DNA of 64,000 bases from CAVRTM01 sp963696105 (GCA_963696105.1 CAVOIP010000005.1:1054001-1118000), one strand, 5' to 3'; positions 26,181 to 34,429 are shown, counted from the first letter of the stretch. Notes: generated by a model not told the origin, from the letters alone. Translations and numbers: made by a program.

Positions 26181-26769
26181 ATGAGACGCCTGGTGAAACG
26201 CTTCATGGTCACCTCCGTAGCGGTGACCCCTCGCAACCATGACGGCGTGCTCGGACACACCTCATCCGGGCAGACAGGACGCCATGTCCATCAGCGGCGG
26301 GTGCACGGTCAGGGGACGTCAGCAGAGCCCGGAGAACATCGTCTCGACGCAGGCGGTTTCGGCGCTCCTCGGCAAGGGCGCATACGCCATGCGCGGCAGC
26401 TTGTCCGTTGACGGGAAGGGGCGCGCCACCGACGGCTCCTGCGACATCACGCCGTCCGGACGCGAGACGCTTCCACTGCTCAGCATCGGGGTCGCCGCGT
26501 CGTTCGGCTCGACCTTCAAGGCAGCACGGGAGACGATGCGGAGCGACCCCCGTACCACCACGCTCAGTGGAGTCGACGGCTACGTCATCCCCGATCCCGG
26601 CATGGACGGGGAGGGCAAGCGCGTCACGGGCGCACGGGTCGTCATGTTCGAGCCGGACCGCATGGTGGTGGTGCGAGTCTTCGTCCCCGGCAACGGCGTC
26701 GACGCCGTGAAGGCGACCCCGGCGACGGCCGCAGACGTCGTGCGGCACCTCTCCCAGCCCCTGGCCTGA
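26181..26769 (+). pseudogene. Lipoprotein broken in its signal peptide
   Basis: An ATG at 26181 opens MRRLVKRFMVTSVAV, a good lipoprotein signal, but the frame then runs on without a match. One base fewer in the CCCC run at 26227-26230 would continue it as TLATMTAC, a lipobox with its acceptor cysteine, and then the long 26239-26769 frame (CSDTPHPGRQDAMSISGGC...). The mature domain has LLGKGAYAMRGSLSV, PLLSIGVAAS and VRVFVPGNGVDAVKATP, resembling small DUF3558-type surface lipoproteins. If the C-run is wrong, the gene is an intact 195-residue lipoprotein; if it is right, translation could only start inside at ATG 26239 and yield a cytoplasmic protein. Confidence 0.7.
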
Positions 26770-26933
26770 CGCCGCCCGCCGGACCCTGTGCCCAGGGGTG
26801 CCGCGCGCGCCGATGCCGACGACTTTCCCGCGTGACTCTCACTCCGGCCAGATGGCCCTGCCCCCGGCCAGGCCTGACCGCTGCGCGTCACGAAGCCGGC
26901 GCGCCTCGTCGCCCACGTGCTCGACCTGCCTGG

Positions 26934-27302
26934 TCAACGTGCGTTCCTGCGTTTTGGCCACCGCAGTGCGAGGGGTGGGTATTCCGCGTAGTTGCGGCCG
27001 CGGTCGCACCAGTCGCGGTACCACCGTGGCTGCAGGCGTCGCGGCATCCAGACGAAGCTGAGCAGGAAGACGAGGACACTGACCACCCCGGGAAGCGCGA
27101 GCAACGTTCCTGCGACCGGGTGCCCGGCCTGCGACAGTTGGCTGGAGAGAATGACGACCAAGGCGCCCGCACCGGCCCACGCCAGGCCGAAGAACAGAAC
27201 GGGCGTGGGGAAGCCCTTGAGGACGATCGACCGGCCCCGCCCGGCATAGGCCAGACCACCTGCGACGACGAAGAGCAGAGCGCACAGCGCACCCACCGGC
27301 AT
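26934..27302 (-). CDS. Small integral membrane protein
   Basis: A 122-residue protein with three or four hydrophobic segments (ALLFVVAGGLAYAG, VLFFGLAWAGAGALVVILS, LLALPGVVSVLVFLLSFVW) and a basic, Trp/Tyr-rich C-terminal tail (RWYRDWCDRGRNYAEYP). I do not recognise the family. The ATG at 27302 is preferred because upstream residues in the open frame are Cys/Arg-rich and unlike the rest. It lies downstream of a lipoprotein gene on the same strand, 135 bases away. The tail would face the cytoplasm according to its charge. Confidence 0.6.
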   Translation of the reverse strand: MPVGALCALLFVVAGGLAYAGRGRSIVLKGFPTPVLFFGLAWAGAGALVVILSSQLSQAGHPVAGTLLALPGVVSVLVFLLSFVWMPRRLQPRWYRDWCDRGRNYAEYPPLALRWPKRRNAR

Positions 27303-27437
27303 CGGGTCAGCACGTCCTCTCGATAGGCAACGCGTTCTGACGCCATGGAACAAGCCGCAGGAGGCGCCGACGCAGCGGGCAAACGACACCACGTGGCCTG
27401 GCGCTGAGCGCCACCGTCGTCAGGCGCCCGGGTCCCA

Positions 27438-28082
27438 TCAGAAAGCCCGGCCCTGGACGCTGGCCCCCGAGCACGACGAGCGGTTGACTGTCATCGCATC
27501 GAACAGCCAGGTCCGGGCTGACTTGCGCAGGTAGAACGTGGCGGGGACGATCTGCTTCGCGCGCGCCGGCTTGCCCGTCGTGCGGTTGAGGCCCCAGCCC
27601 TGGACCCACACGCACGCCTTGACGGTGGCCATGGCGCCGTTGACGTAGACGGCGGTCGGCGTGAACGGCAGGGGCCCGGGGTACTTCAAACCCAAGTCCT
27701 CTTTGATGTAGTACGCCCGCGTCTTCCTGGCGTACGGCGTCATGAGGGCCAGCCACGGCTTGTAGTTCATGTTGTTGGCGTTCACCGCCCGACCGGAGAC
27801 GGCAGCGAACACCCGGAGCGCCTTGACTACCGGCCGGTCCTCGAACCGCGACAGGGGCGTCTGGGTCTTGGTCGGCGCCGGCTTGGGCTTCGGTGCGCCC
27901 ACGGTCGGCGCCGGGGCGGTGCGGCTGGACGGCGTGGTCGTCGCCGGTGCGGATGCCGAGCTGCTCGCGGGGGCAGCGTCCTGCGGCGCCGCCTCGTTGC
28001 CGCCGCACCCGGTGAGTAGGCCCAGGCTGAGGACCGCCGGCGCTGCCATCGCACTGGTGGCCTTCGGCCTTCGCTGCGTCAT
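27438..28082 (-). CDS. Secreted lipoprotein, unknown function
   Basis: A 214-residue predicted lipoprotein. The signal peptide ends in the lipobox LLTGC, followed by a 60-residue Ala/Pro/Thr/Ser linker with KPKPAPTKTQTP, then a domain with PVVKALRVFAAVSGRAVN, LALMTPYARKTRAYY and a C-terminal TWLFDAMTVNRSSC. The last residues include a cysteine that may pair with the one in VKACVWVQG. Such linker-plus-domain lipoproteins are common on actinobacterial surfaces, where no function is fixed. The ATG at 28082 is chosen because GGGGGAGC lies eight bases upstream. Confidence 0.75.
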   Translation of the reverse strand: MTQRRPKATSAMAAPAVLSLGLLTGCGGNEAAPQDAAPASSSASAPATTTPSSRTAPAPTVGAPKPKPAPTKTQTPLSRFEDRPVVKALRVFAAVSGRAVNANNMNYKPWLALMTPYARKTRAYYIKEDLGLKYPGPLPFTPTAVYVNGAMATVKACVWVQGWGLNRTTGKPARAKQIVPATFYLRKSARTWLFDAMTVNRSSCSGASVQGRAF

Positions 28083-28439
28083 CGCGCCGCTCCCCCTGGT
28101 CATGCCCGCACCCACGGGTGCCGATGGTCGATCACGCCGGCGGCGAGACTACCCGACCACGCGCCCCGTCAGCGCTTCCGAGCCGGCTGGATCCCGGGTT
28201 CGCCCGCGCTGTCGGTATCCGTGCCCTGGCGACGGTCGTGCCCGCCCCCCGCCGGAACCGCTGAGTGTGGTCGCTCCACCATGCCTGGCATCCGTTGCGG
28301 GCAGCTGCATCCCGCCAGGACCTCGACCGGCCTCCGCTGCGGGAGGCCACGAGGGCACCGCCGCGGGCGCCCAGGAGCACGAGCAGGAGAGCACCGGTCG
28401 GCGTGGCCGGTCGCGGACGCCACGGCTAGCGTTTCGGCC
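28083..28439. other. Intergenic, nothing recognised
   Basis: The 357-base divergent spacer between the lipoprotein gene and the gene starting at 28440 contains no convincing coding sequence, repeat or promoter pair. Open frames crossing it have the composition of shadows. Confidence 0.5.
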
Positions 28440-29060
28440 ATGAGCTCCCCGCGCCGCGTCCGGCACCGGTTCGAGGGCACGATCGCGGGGCTCGGCTCGA
28501 CCGGCGGCACCCGCGTGGTCCTCGGCTCGTGGCCGGTGTCGCCCTTCGGGTCGTTCGCCGACGTGATGGTCGAGCACGCCGACGGCCACCGGCTGCTGCT
28601 GGCGCCCGACCGGCAGGTCGCCGACTTCGTGCAGGCGACCTACACCTTCGACGAGGTGCGCCTCGTCCCGGTCGACGTCCAGGTGGACGGGCCGGTATGG
28701 CGGGTGGCTGCCGGGCCGCTCGCCCTTTCCTTCACCGTCGGGGGGCGCCCGCCGCTGGGGCGGCTGCTGCGCGCCGCGCCCGCGCGGGTGGCATCGAGCC
28801 CGGCCTGGGCGTCGGTGGTGGACCCGGTCGCACGCGTCGTCCTGCCGGGGGTGCGCACCCGCGGCAGCGCGGGCGGCGGGCGCCGGGAGTGGTACGGCGC
28901 GCGGGACCTGCACCGGATCGCGTCGATGACCGGCAGCTGGGACGGCGCCGACCTCGGCCGGCTCGCCCCGGTCGACCCGCCGGCGCGGTTCGGCTTCAGC
29001 TCGACCCCGGTCCGGCCGTCCCTGACCCGCGTGGTGTCGACGGTCGAGCTGCCCGCCTGA
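28440..29060 (+). CDS. Conserved hypothetical protein
   Basis: A 206-residue soluble protein that reads MSSPRRVRHRFEGTIAGLGS and continues through PVSPFGSFADVMVEHADGHR and LLAPDRQVADFVQATYTFDE. I recall actinobacterial proteins of this length and pattern with no named domain. No membrane segment, signal peptide or catalytic motif is evident. Codon use matches the neighbours. It converges on the peptidase E gene with six bases between them. Confidence 0.75.
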   Translation: MSSPRRVRHRFEGTIAGLGSTGGTRVVLGSWPVSPFGSFADVMVEHADGHRLLLAPDRQVADFVQATYTFDEVRLVPVDVQVDGPVWRVAAGPLALSFTVGGRPPLGRLLRAAPARVASSPAWASVVDPVARVVLPGVRTRGSAGGGRREWYGARDLHRIASMTGSWDGADLGRLAPVDPPARFGFSSTPVRPSLTRVVSTVELPA

Positions 29061-29066
29061 CCGCGG

Positions 29067-29729
29067 CTATCCGAGCAGCTTCCAGTGCCCCTCGGAGACG
29101 ACCTCGACGGTGCCGTCGGCCACCTTGATGGCCGTCTGGTCGTCGATGGCGTACGCCGGACCGCGCGATCTCGGCGGCCCAGCGCTCGGCCTCGGCCATG
29201 GTGTTCGTCCGGGAAGACGTCCAGGTGCGGGAAGATCGAGAAGTCGACGACCCCTAGGGTCCTGTCGTCCGGCGCGGACGGCCACTCCACGAAGTCGGCA
29301 CCGATCCGGGGAGTCATCACCATGCTCCCGGCGCTCACCCCCACCCAGACCGTCTCGGGCAGTGACGGCAGGAGGTCCGCCAGCCCGGACTCCCGCATCC
29401 AGTGGCACAGGTACGTCGCATCGCCGCCGTCGACCAGCAGGACGTCGGCCTCCCGGACCCAGGGCACCCAGCGCTCCTCGCCGATGCTGGGCAGCGCGGT
29501 CAGCTCGAGGAGGCCCAGCGACTTCCACTCCAGCGAGGTCATGCCACCCCACGGGGGCAGCGCCGCTGACGAAGCCCCGCACCGAGACCGGCCCGCACAT
29601 CGGGTGGCCCCACTGCGCCGTGGGGATGCAGAGGGCGGTGGAGTCGGCGATCGGCTTGCCCAGCAGGTCGACCAGCGCATCGCGGATGCTCGTGTTCGTG
29701 ACGCCCCCGGACGTGAGAAGAAGCTTCAA
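29067..29729 (-). pseudogene. Peptidase E (S51), three frame breaks
   Basis: A dipeptidase E/cyanophycinase-like gene of about 220 codons in three frames. The start is MKLLLTSGGVTNTSIRDALV (ATG 29729). After a break near 29567 it continues PWGGMTSLEWKSLGLLELTA, then VLLVDGGDATYLCHWM and GVSAGSMVMT, which holds the nucleophile serine of family S51. DFSIFPHLDVFPDEHH is followed by breaks near 29205 and 29165, and the end is YAIDDQTAIKV...EGHWKLLG. The enzyme would cleave aspartyl dipeptides. Every catalytic part survives, so sequence error is likely. Confidence 0.8.
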
Positions 29730-30065
29730 GATGCCTCCCGAATCGAGTGCGATGGATGCGTGCGGAGTACAGACCGGAAATCACCGCCAGACTCATCGCT
29801 CCTGGACAGGGCAAACTACCGCCAACAGGCCACTCGCATCAGCGGTCAGCACAATGCCCGCAGGAGCGAACCCACACGCCGTACGACCGCCCGACCTTTG
29901 ATCCGGTCGTCTCCCGGCGCCGACAGGCGACGGAAGGACGCGTTTGCTGATTGCCCGAGGTAGCGCCGAACCGGAACCGGCCGCGACACGCATTTCCTCT
30001 TGCAAAGAGAATCCCGTTGCGAAGCCCAAATGGGAGCCCAGACTGGGGCCACGGGAGGGCTCTCA
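29730..30065. other. Upstream region of the COG2856/PIN module
   Basis: No gene is recognised in these 336 bases between divergent genes. Composition shifts toward A+T from about 29,750, marking the left flank of a less GC-rich island. Candidate control sequences include TTGCAAAG (30001-30008) and TTGCGAAG near 30017, a short imperfect direct repeat. A strong ribosome-binding site, GGGAGGG, ends at 30059. Confidence 0.45.
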
Positions 30066-31259
30066 GTGGACGTTGGGACAAGAACGCCGGTGTTTCTCAC
30101 ACTGGGACGAGAACGCGTATCGGTGGACCATGAGGTATTCGACGCGTTGTTTCACAACTCTGTGGTCTCGAATCGTGCCCCGGTACGCAGCGCCCTGGCG
30201 GGCAAGTCCATGCCATTCAGGACATTCCTGAGGCTGTCGCGGGAGGCAGAGAGTCCCTACCCGTTGTTCTTCGCGCCGTTGGATGTTGTGGAGCAACAGG
30301 TGAGGCTGAAGACGGATAAGTTGATGGCAGGTTTTACAAAGTCATCGTTCTCGATGAACTCGCGCCACCAGGTCGAGCTTGGTGACATCGAGTTAATCGT
30401 GAAAGACCTCTTGCGGAAGCAGGAGATCCTCCGCCAGTACGACCAGTCTCTGGTTGAGAACGATTTTGTTGGCCTCCTCCGGAGTTCGCGAAGGCCCGTT
30501 GTTGAGGATGCCAGGCGCATTGCTGAGGCGTTGGAGCTGGACCTTGCTGCTGTCCGCAAGCCCAAATCAAAGGAGGACGCGCTGCAGGTTCTCGTAGGCC
30601 AGCTCGAGTCGAAACAGATTCTGGTTTCGCAGAGCACGCGTCTGCACATGCCGCAGCTTCTGGATGGTGTGAAGTTCAGCGGGATCACCCTGAAGGACAA
30701 GCGGGTGCCGTTTATCTTTCTGGCCTCTGGTGACGAAGGGGAAGGGTTCGAGCCAGCGGGGCGACGGGTCTTCACCTTGATGCTGCTCACGGTTCTCATC
30801 GCACAGGGCACATTCGCGCCGGTGAAGTACGAGGGGCACTCCCGCGACGAAGAGTCTCCGCGAGCGTATGAGGTAGCAGCAGAACTGCTGATGCCGACGG
30901 CTGAGATGCGAATTCTCGCGTTCAACGATCTGGATTCGGTCGTTGAAGCCGCGAACGGGTTCAAGGCGACACCGAGCGCGGTCGTGATGCGCGCTAGGAG
31001 GCTGCAGCAGATCGACTACGAGACCTTCTCAGCGTTCATGGACGAGCTCGAGACGAACCGTCCCGGAAGCCAAGGCGGCCCGAGAAAGCAGCCGCTCCCA
31101 GTGCGGGCGTTGAAGAAGTACAACGGCATCGAGTGCTCCCGGCGGATGCTTGGGCTCATGGACGCCGGCCACATCAACCCGACCGACTTCCGGCGAATCG
31201 TGCTCCTGAACAAGGTCGCCGTGAGCCAGATTGCGGACTTTCGCGCGGAGGTCGGATGA
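30066..31259 (+). CDS. COG2856 (ImmA/IrrE)-like protein lacking the zinc motif; putative antitoxin
   Basis: A 397-residue protein organised like the antitoxins of COG2856-PIN modules. The N-terminal segment has PFRTFLRLSREAESPYPLFF, matching the 'tail and FFaP' signature that precedes the ImmA domain. In the ImmA-like domain (about 165-290), RRVFTLMLLTVLIAQG replaces the usual RFTLAHELGH, so the HExxH zinc motif is lost, while the later AYEVAAELLMP is kept. A C-terminal domain follows (ECSRRMLGLMDAGHINPTDF). GTG 30066 is chosen because GGGAGGG lies six bases upstream. It overlaps the PIN gene by four bases. Codons are less GC-biased than in the neighbours, suggesting transfer. Confidence 0.75.
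   Translation: MDVGTRTPVFLTLGRERVSVDHEVFDALFHNSVVSNRAPVRSALAGKSMPFRTFLRLSREAESPYPLFFAPLDVVEQQVRLKTDKLMAGFTKSSFSMNSRHQVELGDIELIVKDLLRKQEILRQYDQSLVENDFVGLLRSSRRPVVEDARRIAEALELDLAAVRKPKSKEDALQVLVGQLESKQILVSQSTRLHMPQLLDGVKFSGITLKDKRVPFIFLASGDEGEGFEPAGRRVFTLMLLTVLIAQGTFAPVKYEGHSRDEESPRAYEVAAELLMPTAEMRILAFNDLDSVVEAANGFKATPSAVVMRARRLQQIDYETFSAFMDELETNRPGSQGGPRKQPLPVRALKKYNGIECSRRMLGLMDAGHINPTDFRRIVLLNKVAVSQIADFRAEVG
30074..30116. repeat. Imperfect 14-base direct repeat, possible operator
   Basis: TGGGACAAGAACGC (30074-30087) recurs as TGGGACGAGAACGC (30103-30116), 29 bases apart, with one mismatch. Because 29 is not a multiple of three, the repeat is not caused by a repeated peptide. It lies at the very start of the antitoxin-like gene, where autoregulated toxin-antitoxin operons carry operators. 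The spacing is close to three helical turns. Confidence 0.5.
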
Positions 31260-31726
31260 ACCGGAGGATCTACCTTGTCGACAACAACGCACTAATCGCG
31301 CTCACCCGTAGACGGGTCAAGACCGAGTTCTTCGCCGAGCATTGCCGCATCACCGCTGATGTGCTGCACGAGGCGTCGGAGCACAGCGAGCGGAGGCGTC
31401 TTGCGGCAGTGGCCGAGGCGACGACTTCCGAGGTCCTTGAGCAGGTCCGGGTTGTGATGGCAGACGTCGCGGTCGGCGACACAGAGCTGGTTGATTTGTA
31501 CGCCAACAAGGGTGCGGCAGACCCGGGACTCATCGCTACCGTCTTAGCCCGCGCAGCTGCCCAGGGCGAGTACTTGTTTCCTGACGAGTGGGTCATCGTC
31601 ACGCTCGACCGAGCGGTCCAAGACGCCGCCAAACGCCATGGAGTGACGACGATGCGCCCTGGCGAGCTCGCGGATCTTATCGACGCTGCGACCGCCTTGG
31701 ACGGCGAGAACACCGGGTTTCGGTAG
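31256..31726 (+). CDS. PIN-domain protein, putative RNase toxin
   Basis: A 156-residue PIN-domain protein. The first strand YLVDNNALIALTRRRV carries the leading catalytic Asp, HEASEH offers an acidic residue in the middle, and VIVTLDRAVQDAAKRHGVT with the following EL supplies the late acids, the arrangement that binds Mg2+ in PIN ribonucleases. DUF4411-like PIN proteins are often paired with COG2856 antitoxins. Its ATG overlaps the upstream stop (ATGA), the coupling typical of toxin-antitoxin pairs, though here the presumed antitoxin is much larger than the toxin. RNase activity is inferred from the fold. Confidence 0.78.
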   Translation: MNRRIYLVDNNALIALTRRRVKTEFFAEHCRITADVLHEASEHSERRRLAAVAEATTSEVLEQVRVVMADVAVGDTELVDLYANKGAADPGLIATVLARAAAQGEYLFPDEWVIVTLDRAVQDAAKRHGVTTMRPGELADLIDAATALDGENTGFR

Positions 31727-31729
31727 TGG

Positions 31730-31755
31730 CAGCAGCGGGCAACCCGGCGCTGCTG
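31730..31755 (+). terminator. Hairpin directly after the PIN gene
   Basis: CAGCAGCG (31730-31737) pairs with CGCTGCTG (31748-31755) across a 10-base loop, three bases after the PIN stop codon. No T-run follows. The position suits the end of the two-gene transcript. Confidence 0.5.
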
Positions 31756-31872
31756 GCAAACGCATCGGCTCGGAGCGCTTAGCCGCCGTCATTCTGGGCG
31801 AAGTGACACACGTTGTCGCCTTGAGCGCGTTCGGTCCTTGATCGTCGGATGTATCAAAGAGAACGCCGATAG

Positions 31873-32205
31873 TCAGAGGACGGTGGGCTCCGTGCCGCGC
31901 TCGCTGACCATCGGTTTGCCCGCGGCGGCCCAGGCCTGCATGCCGCCGGCGACGTTGGACACGTCGTACCCCTGCTGTGTCAGCCAGGCGACGACCTGGG
32001 CGGAGCGGCCACCGGACCGGCACACCACGGCCAGGCTGCCGCCGTCCGCCTCGGGCAGGTCGGCCAGGCGCGCCGGCAGCTGCGACATCGGCACGTGGAC
32101 GGCGCCGGGGGCATGACCGGCGGACCACTCGCTGTCCTCGCGGACATCGAGGACCGTCGCGTGGTCGGGTACGTCGGGCACGGAGATCGTGGGGATCGAG
32201 GCCAT
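31873..32205 (-). CDS. Rhodanese-like sulfurtransferase
   Basis: A 110-residue single-domain rhodanese. VLDVREDSEWSAGHAPGAVH is the first conserved block, and the active-site loop is VVCRSGGRS, with the catalytic cysteine that carries persulfide sulfur. A final AGGMQAWAAAGKP is the family's C-terminal signature. The enzyme may transfer sulfane sulfur or detoxify cyanide-type acceptors. It lies 45 bases downstream of the Fpg/Nei gene on the same strand. The ATG at 32205 is the only plausible start. Confidence 0.92.
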   Translation of the reverse strand: MASIPTISVPDVPDHATVLDVREDSEWSAGHAPGAVHVPMSQLPARLADLPEADGGSLAVVCRSGGRSAQVVAWLTQQGYDVSNVAGGMQAWAAAGKPMVSERGTEPTVL

Positions 32206-32250
32206 GGCCCGAATCCTCCCATCCGCGCTCCGAGGAGGCGCGGCGGCCGC

Positions 32251-33111
32251 CTACTTCAGCAGCCGCGACATCCGTCGGTCCGCGAGCGGCTTGCCGCCGG
32301 TCTGGCAGGTGGGGCAGTACTGCAGCGAGGAGTCGGCGAACGAGACCTCCCGGACGGTGTCGCCGCACACGGGGCACGGCAGGCCGGTACGGCCGTGCAC
32401 GCGCATGCCGGCGCGCTTGGCGTCCTTGAGCTCCTTGGCCGGCTTTCCCGATGCGACGCCGACGGCATGCTCGAGGATCTCGCGCAGGGAGGCGTAGAGC
32501 CGGGCCACCTGTTCCTCGTCCAGGCTCGAGGCCAGGGCGAACGGCGAGAGTCGCGCGGCGTGCAGCACCTCGTCGGAGTAGGCGTTGCCGACGCCGGCGA
32601 GGAAGCCCTGGTCCCGGATCAGGCCCTTGATCTGGGTGCGCCGGCCGCTGAGCATCGCGGCGAGGTCGGCGGCGCCGAAGCCGTCGGCGAGCGGGTCGGG
32701 CCCCAGGGTGGCGATGCCGGGCACCTCCGCCGGGTCCTTCACGATGTACGCCGCCAGCCGCTTGCGGGTGCCGGCCTCGGTCAGGTCGAAGCCGCTGCCG
32801 TCGGAGAGCCGGCAGCGCAGGGCGATCGGGGACTTGCCCGGGCGCAGCGGCGTCGGAGAGAGCGCGTCGCTCCAGCGCAGCCACCCAGCGCGGGCCAGGT
32901 GGAAGATCAGGTGCAGTCCGTCGGCGTCCAGGTCGAGGAACTTGCCGTGTCGCGCCACCCCGGTGACCGTCAGGCCACCCATGGCCTGCGGCGGCGGGTC
33001 GTAGGTCTTGAGCACGCTGATCGAGCCGAGCTCTACCCCCGCGATGGCAAGGCCGTCGGTGCGCTCGCGCAGGAAGTCAGCGAGCGCCTGGACCTCGGGC
33101 AGCTCCGGCAC
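32251..33111 (-). CDS. Fpg/Nei-family DNA glycosylase
   Basis: A 286-residue formamidopyrimidine-DNA glycosylase/endonuclease VIII-like enzyme. The N-terminal PELPEV gives the catalytic proline and glutamate after removal of the initiator. The H2TH region includes IRDQGFLAGVGNAYSDEVL, and the C-terminal zinc finger is CPVCGDTVREVSF plus YCPTCQTGG (four cysteines). The enzyme removes oxidised bases and nicks the strand. The long open frame further upstream is a shadow of repeats; the GTG at 33111 places Pro at position 2, which the chemistry requires. A 32-bp repeat array lies just upstream. Confidence 0.93.
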   Translation of the reverse strand: MPELPEVQALADFLRERTDGLAIAGVELGSISVLKTYDPPPQAMGGLTVTGVARHGKFLDLDADGLHLIFHLARAGWLRWSDALSPTPLRPGKSPIALRCRLSDGSGFDLTEAGTRKRLAAYIVKDPAEVPGIATLGPDPLADGFGAADLAAMLSGRRTQIKGLIRDQGFLAGVGNAYSDEVLHAARLSPFALASSLDEEQVARLYASLREILEHAVGVASGKPAKELKDAKRAGMRVHGRTGLPCPVCGDTVREVSFADSSLQYCPTCQTGGKPLADRRMSRLLK

Positions 33112-33167
33112 CCGCTCATTCTGGCCCACGCCCGGCTCCGCGAACCACGGTTCACCAGTCCCGGGCC

Positions 33168-33318
33168 GCAGAACCCCTCGGTTTGCCGGGTCCCGGCCCG
33201 CAGAACCCCTCGGTTTGCCGGGTCCCGGCCGGCAGAACCCCCAGGTTTGCCGGGTCCCGGCCCGCAGAACCCCCAGGTTTGCCGGGTCCCGGCCCGCAGA
33301 ACCCCCAGGTTTGCCGGG
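33168..33318. repeat. 32-bp tandem repeat, 4.7 copies, with internal dyads
   Basis: Five head-to-tail units begin at 33168, 33200, 33232, 33264 and 33296 with a period of exactly 32 bases; the fifth is cut after 23. Each has GCAGAACCCC, then TC or CA, GGTTTGCC and the 11-base palindrome CCGGGTCCCGG. Units 1-2 have CTCGG and units 3-5 CCAGG. GGTTTGC and GCAGAACC also pair imperfectly, so each unit can fold. The array fills the gap between the end of the App1-type gene and the start of the Fpg gene, with no spacers. Confidence 0.95.
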
Positions 33319-33319
33319 C

Positions 33320-34372
33320 TCAGCGGGTGCGGGCGGCGCGCAGGAGGTGCAGGAGGCCGTAGCCGTCGGCGGCACGGCAGATCGGGACCGGCCGGCGCAC
33401 GCGCGGCGCGAACTCCTCGTTGGACACCGGGATGCCGTGCGAGAGGACCTGCTCGGCCGGGGTCAGCTCGCGGATGGCGATCGCCTCCACCGCCTCGGGG
33501 CGGTCGCGGGCGAAGTCGCCGTAGATCCTGGGGTCGTGCTGCCCGTCGTCGCCGACCAGGACCCAGCGGATCTGCGGGAACTCCCGAGCCAGCCGGTGCA
33601 GCGCCGCCCGCTTGTGCTCCTGCCCGCTGCGGAACCACCCCGTGTTGGTCGGCCCCCAGTCGGTCAGCAGCAGCGGCCCGGCCGGGTAGCCGTGCCGCTT
33701 GAGGAACCGGGTCAGCGTGGGTGCGGTGTTCCAGGCGCCGGTGGACAGGTAGAAGATCGGCGCGCCGGGGCGCTCCTGCAGCAGCGTCCGGTAGAGCGGC
33801 GCCATGCCGGGGACGATGTGGCGGGCCTGCTCGTGCCGCACGAAGGTGTTCCACGCCGCGATGAGCGGCCGCGGCAGGGCGGTGATCATCACCGTGTCGT
33901 CGATGTCGCTGACGAGGCCGAACGTGACGTCGGTGCCGATGACCTGCACGCTGGCGCGCACCGGCGCGGCCCCCTCGGCGTCGATCGTGACGTCGTGCCA
34001 GCCCGGCTCGAGGCCGGGGAAGCGCACCAGGACGTCGATGTAGCCGCTGCGGTCGGTGCGGGTGCGGACCTGACGCTCGCCTGCGGTCACGATGACCGGC
34101 ACGCCCATGGCCGGGGCGGTGATGAACGCGCGCCAGCCGCGCTGCTCCTCCTCGGCGCCGTACAGCTCGCGCAGGCTGGCCCGGGCGTCACTGGCGGCCG
34201 GCTCGTCCTGGTGCCGGCTGAGCACGACCCGCCCGAGGACGCGGACGAAGTCGGGCGAGCCGTAGCCGGTGTGGCTGATCGTCCGCGGACGCCAGCCGCG
34301 GGCCAGCAGCAGCGTGCTGGTGCGGCGGTGCAGGGCGTCCTCGACGAGGGCAGCGGCGTGGGGGCGGGCCAT
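33320..34372 (-). CDS. App1-type phosphatase (DUF2183)
   Basis: A 350-residue phosphatase of the DUF2183/App1 phosphatidate phosphatase-like group. SDIDDTVM is the DxDxT nucleophile motif of the haloacid dehalogenase superfamily; YLSTGAWN supplies motif II, and WVLVGDDGQHDPRIY is the acidic motif IV. An N-terminal beta-rich region (residues 50-160) precedes the phosphatase. Lipid phosphates are the substrates of the yeast homologue; the bacterial substrate is unknown. ATG 34372 is preferred to a TTG three codons upstream. The stop codon abuts the repeat array. Confidence 0.88.
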   Translation of the reverse strand: MARPHAAALVEDALHRRTSTLLLARGWRPRTISHTGYGSPDFVRVLGRVVLSRHQDEPAASDARASLRELYGAEEEQRGWRAFITAPAMGVPVIVTAGERQVRTRTDRSGYIDVLVRFPGLEPGWHDVTIDAEGAAPVRASVQVIGTDVTFGLVSDIDDTVMITALPRPLIAAWNTFVRHEQARHIVPGMAPLYRTLLQERPGAPIFYLSTGAWNTAPTLTRFLKRHGYPAGPLLLTDWGPTNTGWFRSGQEHKRAALHRLAREFPQIRWVLVGDDGQHDPRIYGDFARDRPEAVEAIAIRELTPAEQVLSHGIPVSNEEFAPRVRRPVPICRAADGYGLLHLLRAARTR

Positions 34373-34429
34373 GGCGCCCAACCTAGGGCGTCGTACCGAC
34401 TTCTGTGCGCATCGCGCGGCCGCCTGCCG

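Noticed and set aside
30066..31259. Active ImmA/IrrE metalloprotease of a phage or ICE
   Set aside because: The HExxH zinc motif is missing and no integrase or phage genes adjoin; a protease role is unlikely.
33168..33318. CRISPR array
   Set aside because: The units are directly contiguous with no unique spacers, and no cas gene is near; it is a tandem repeat.
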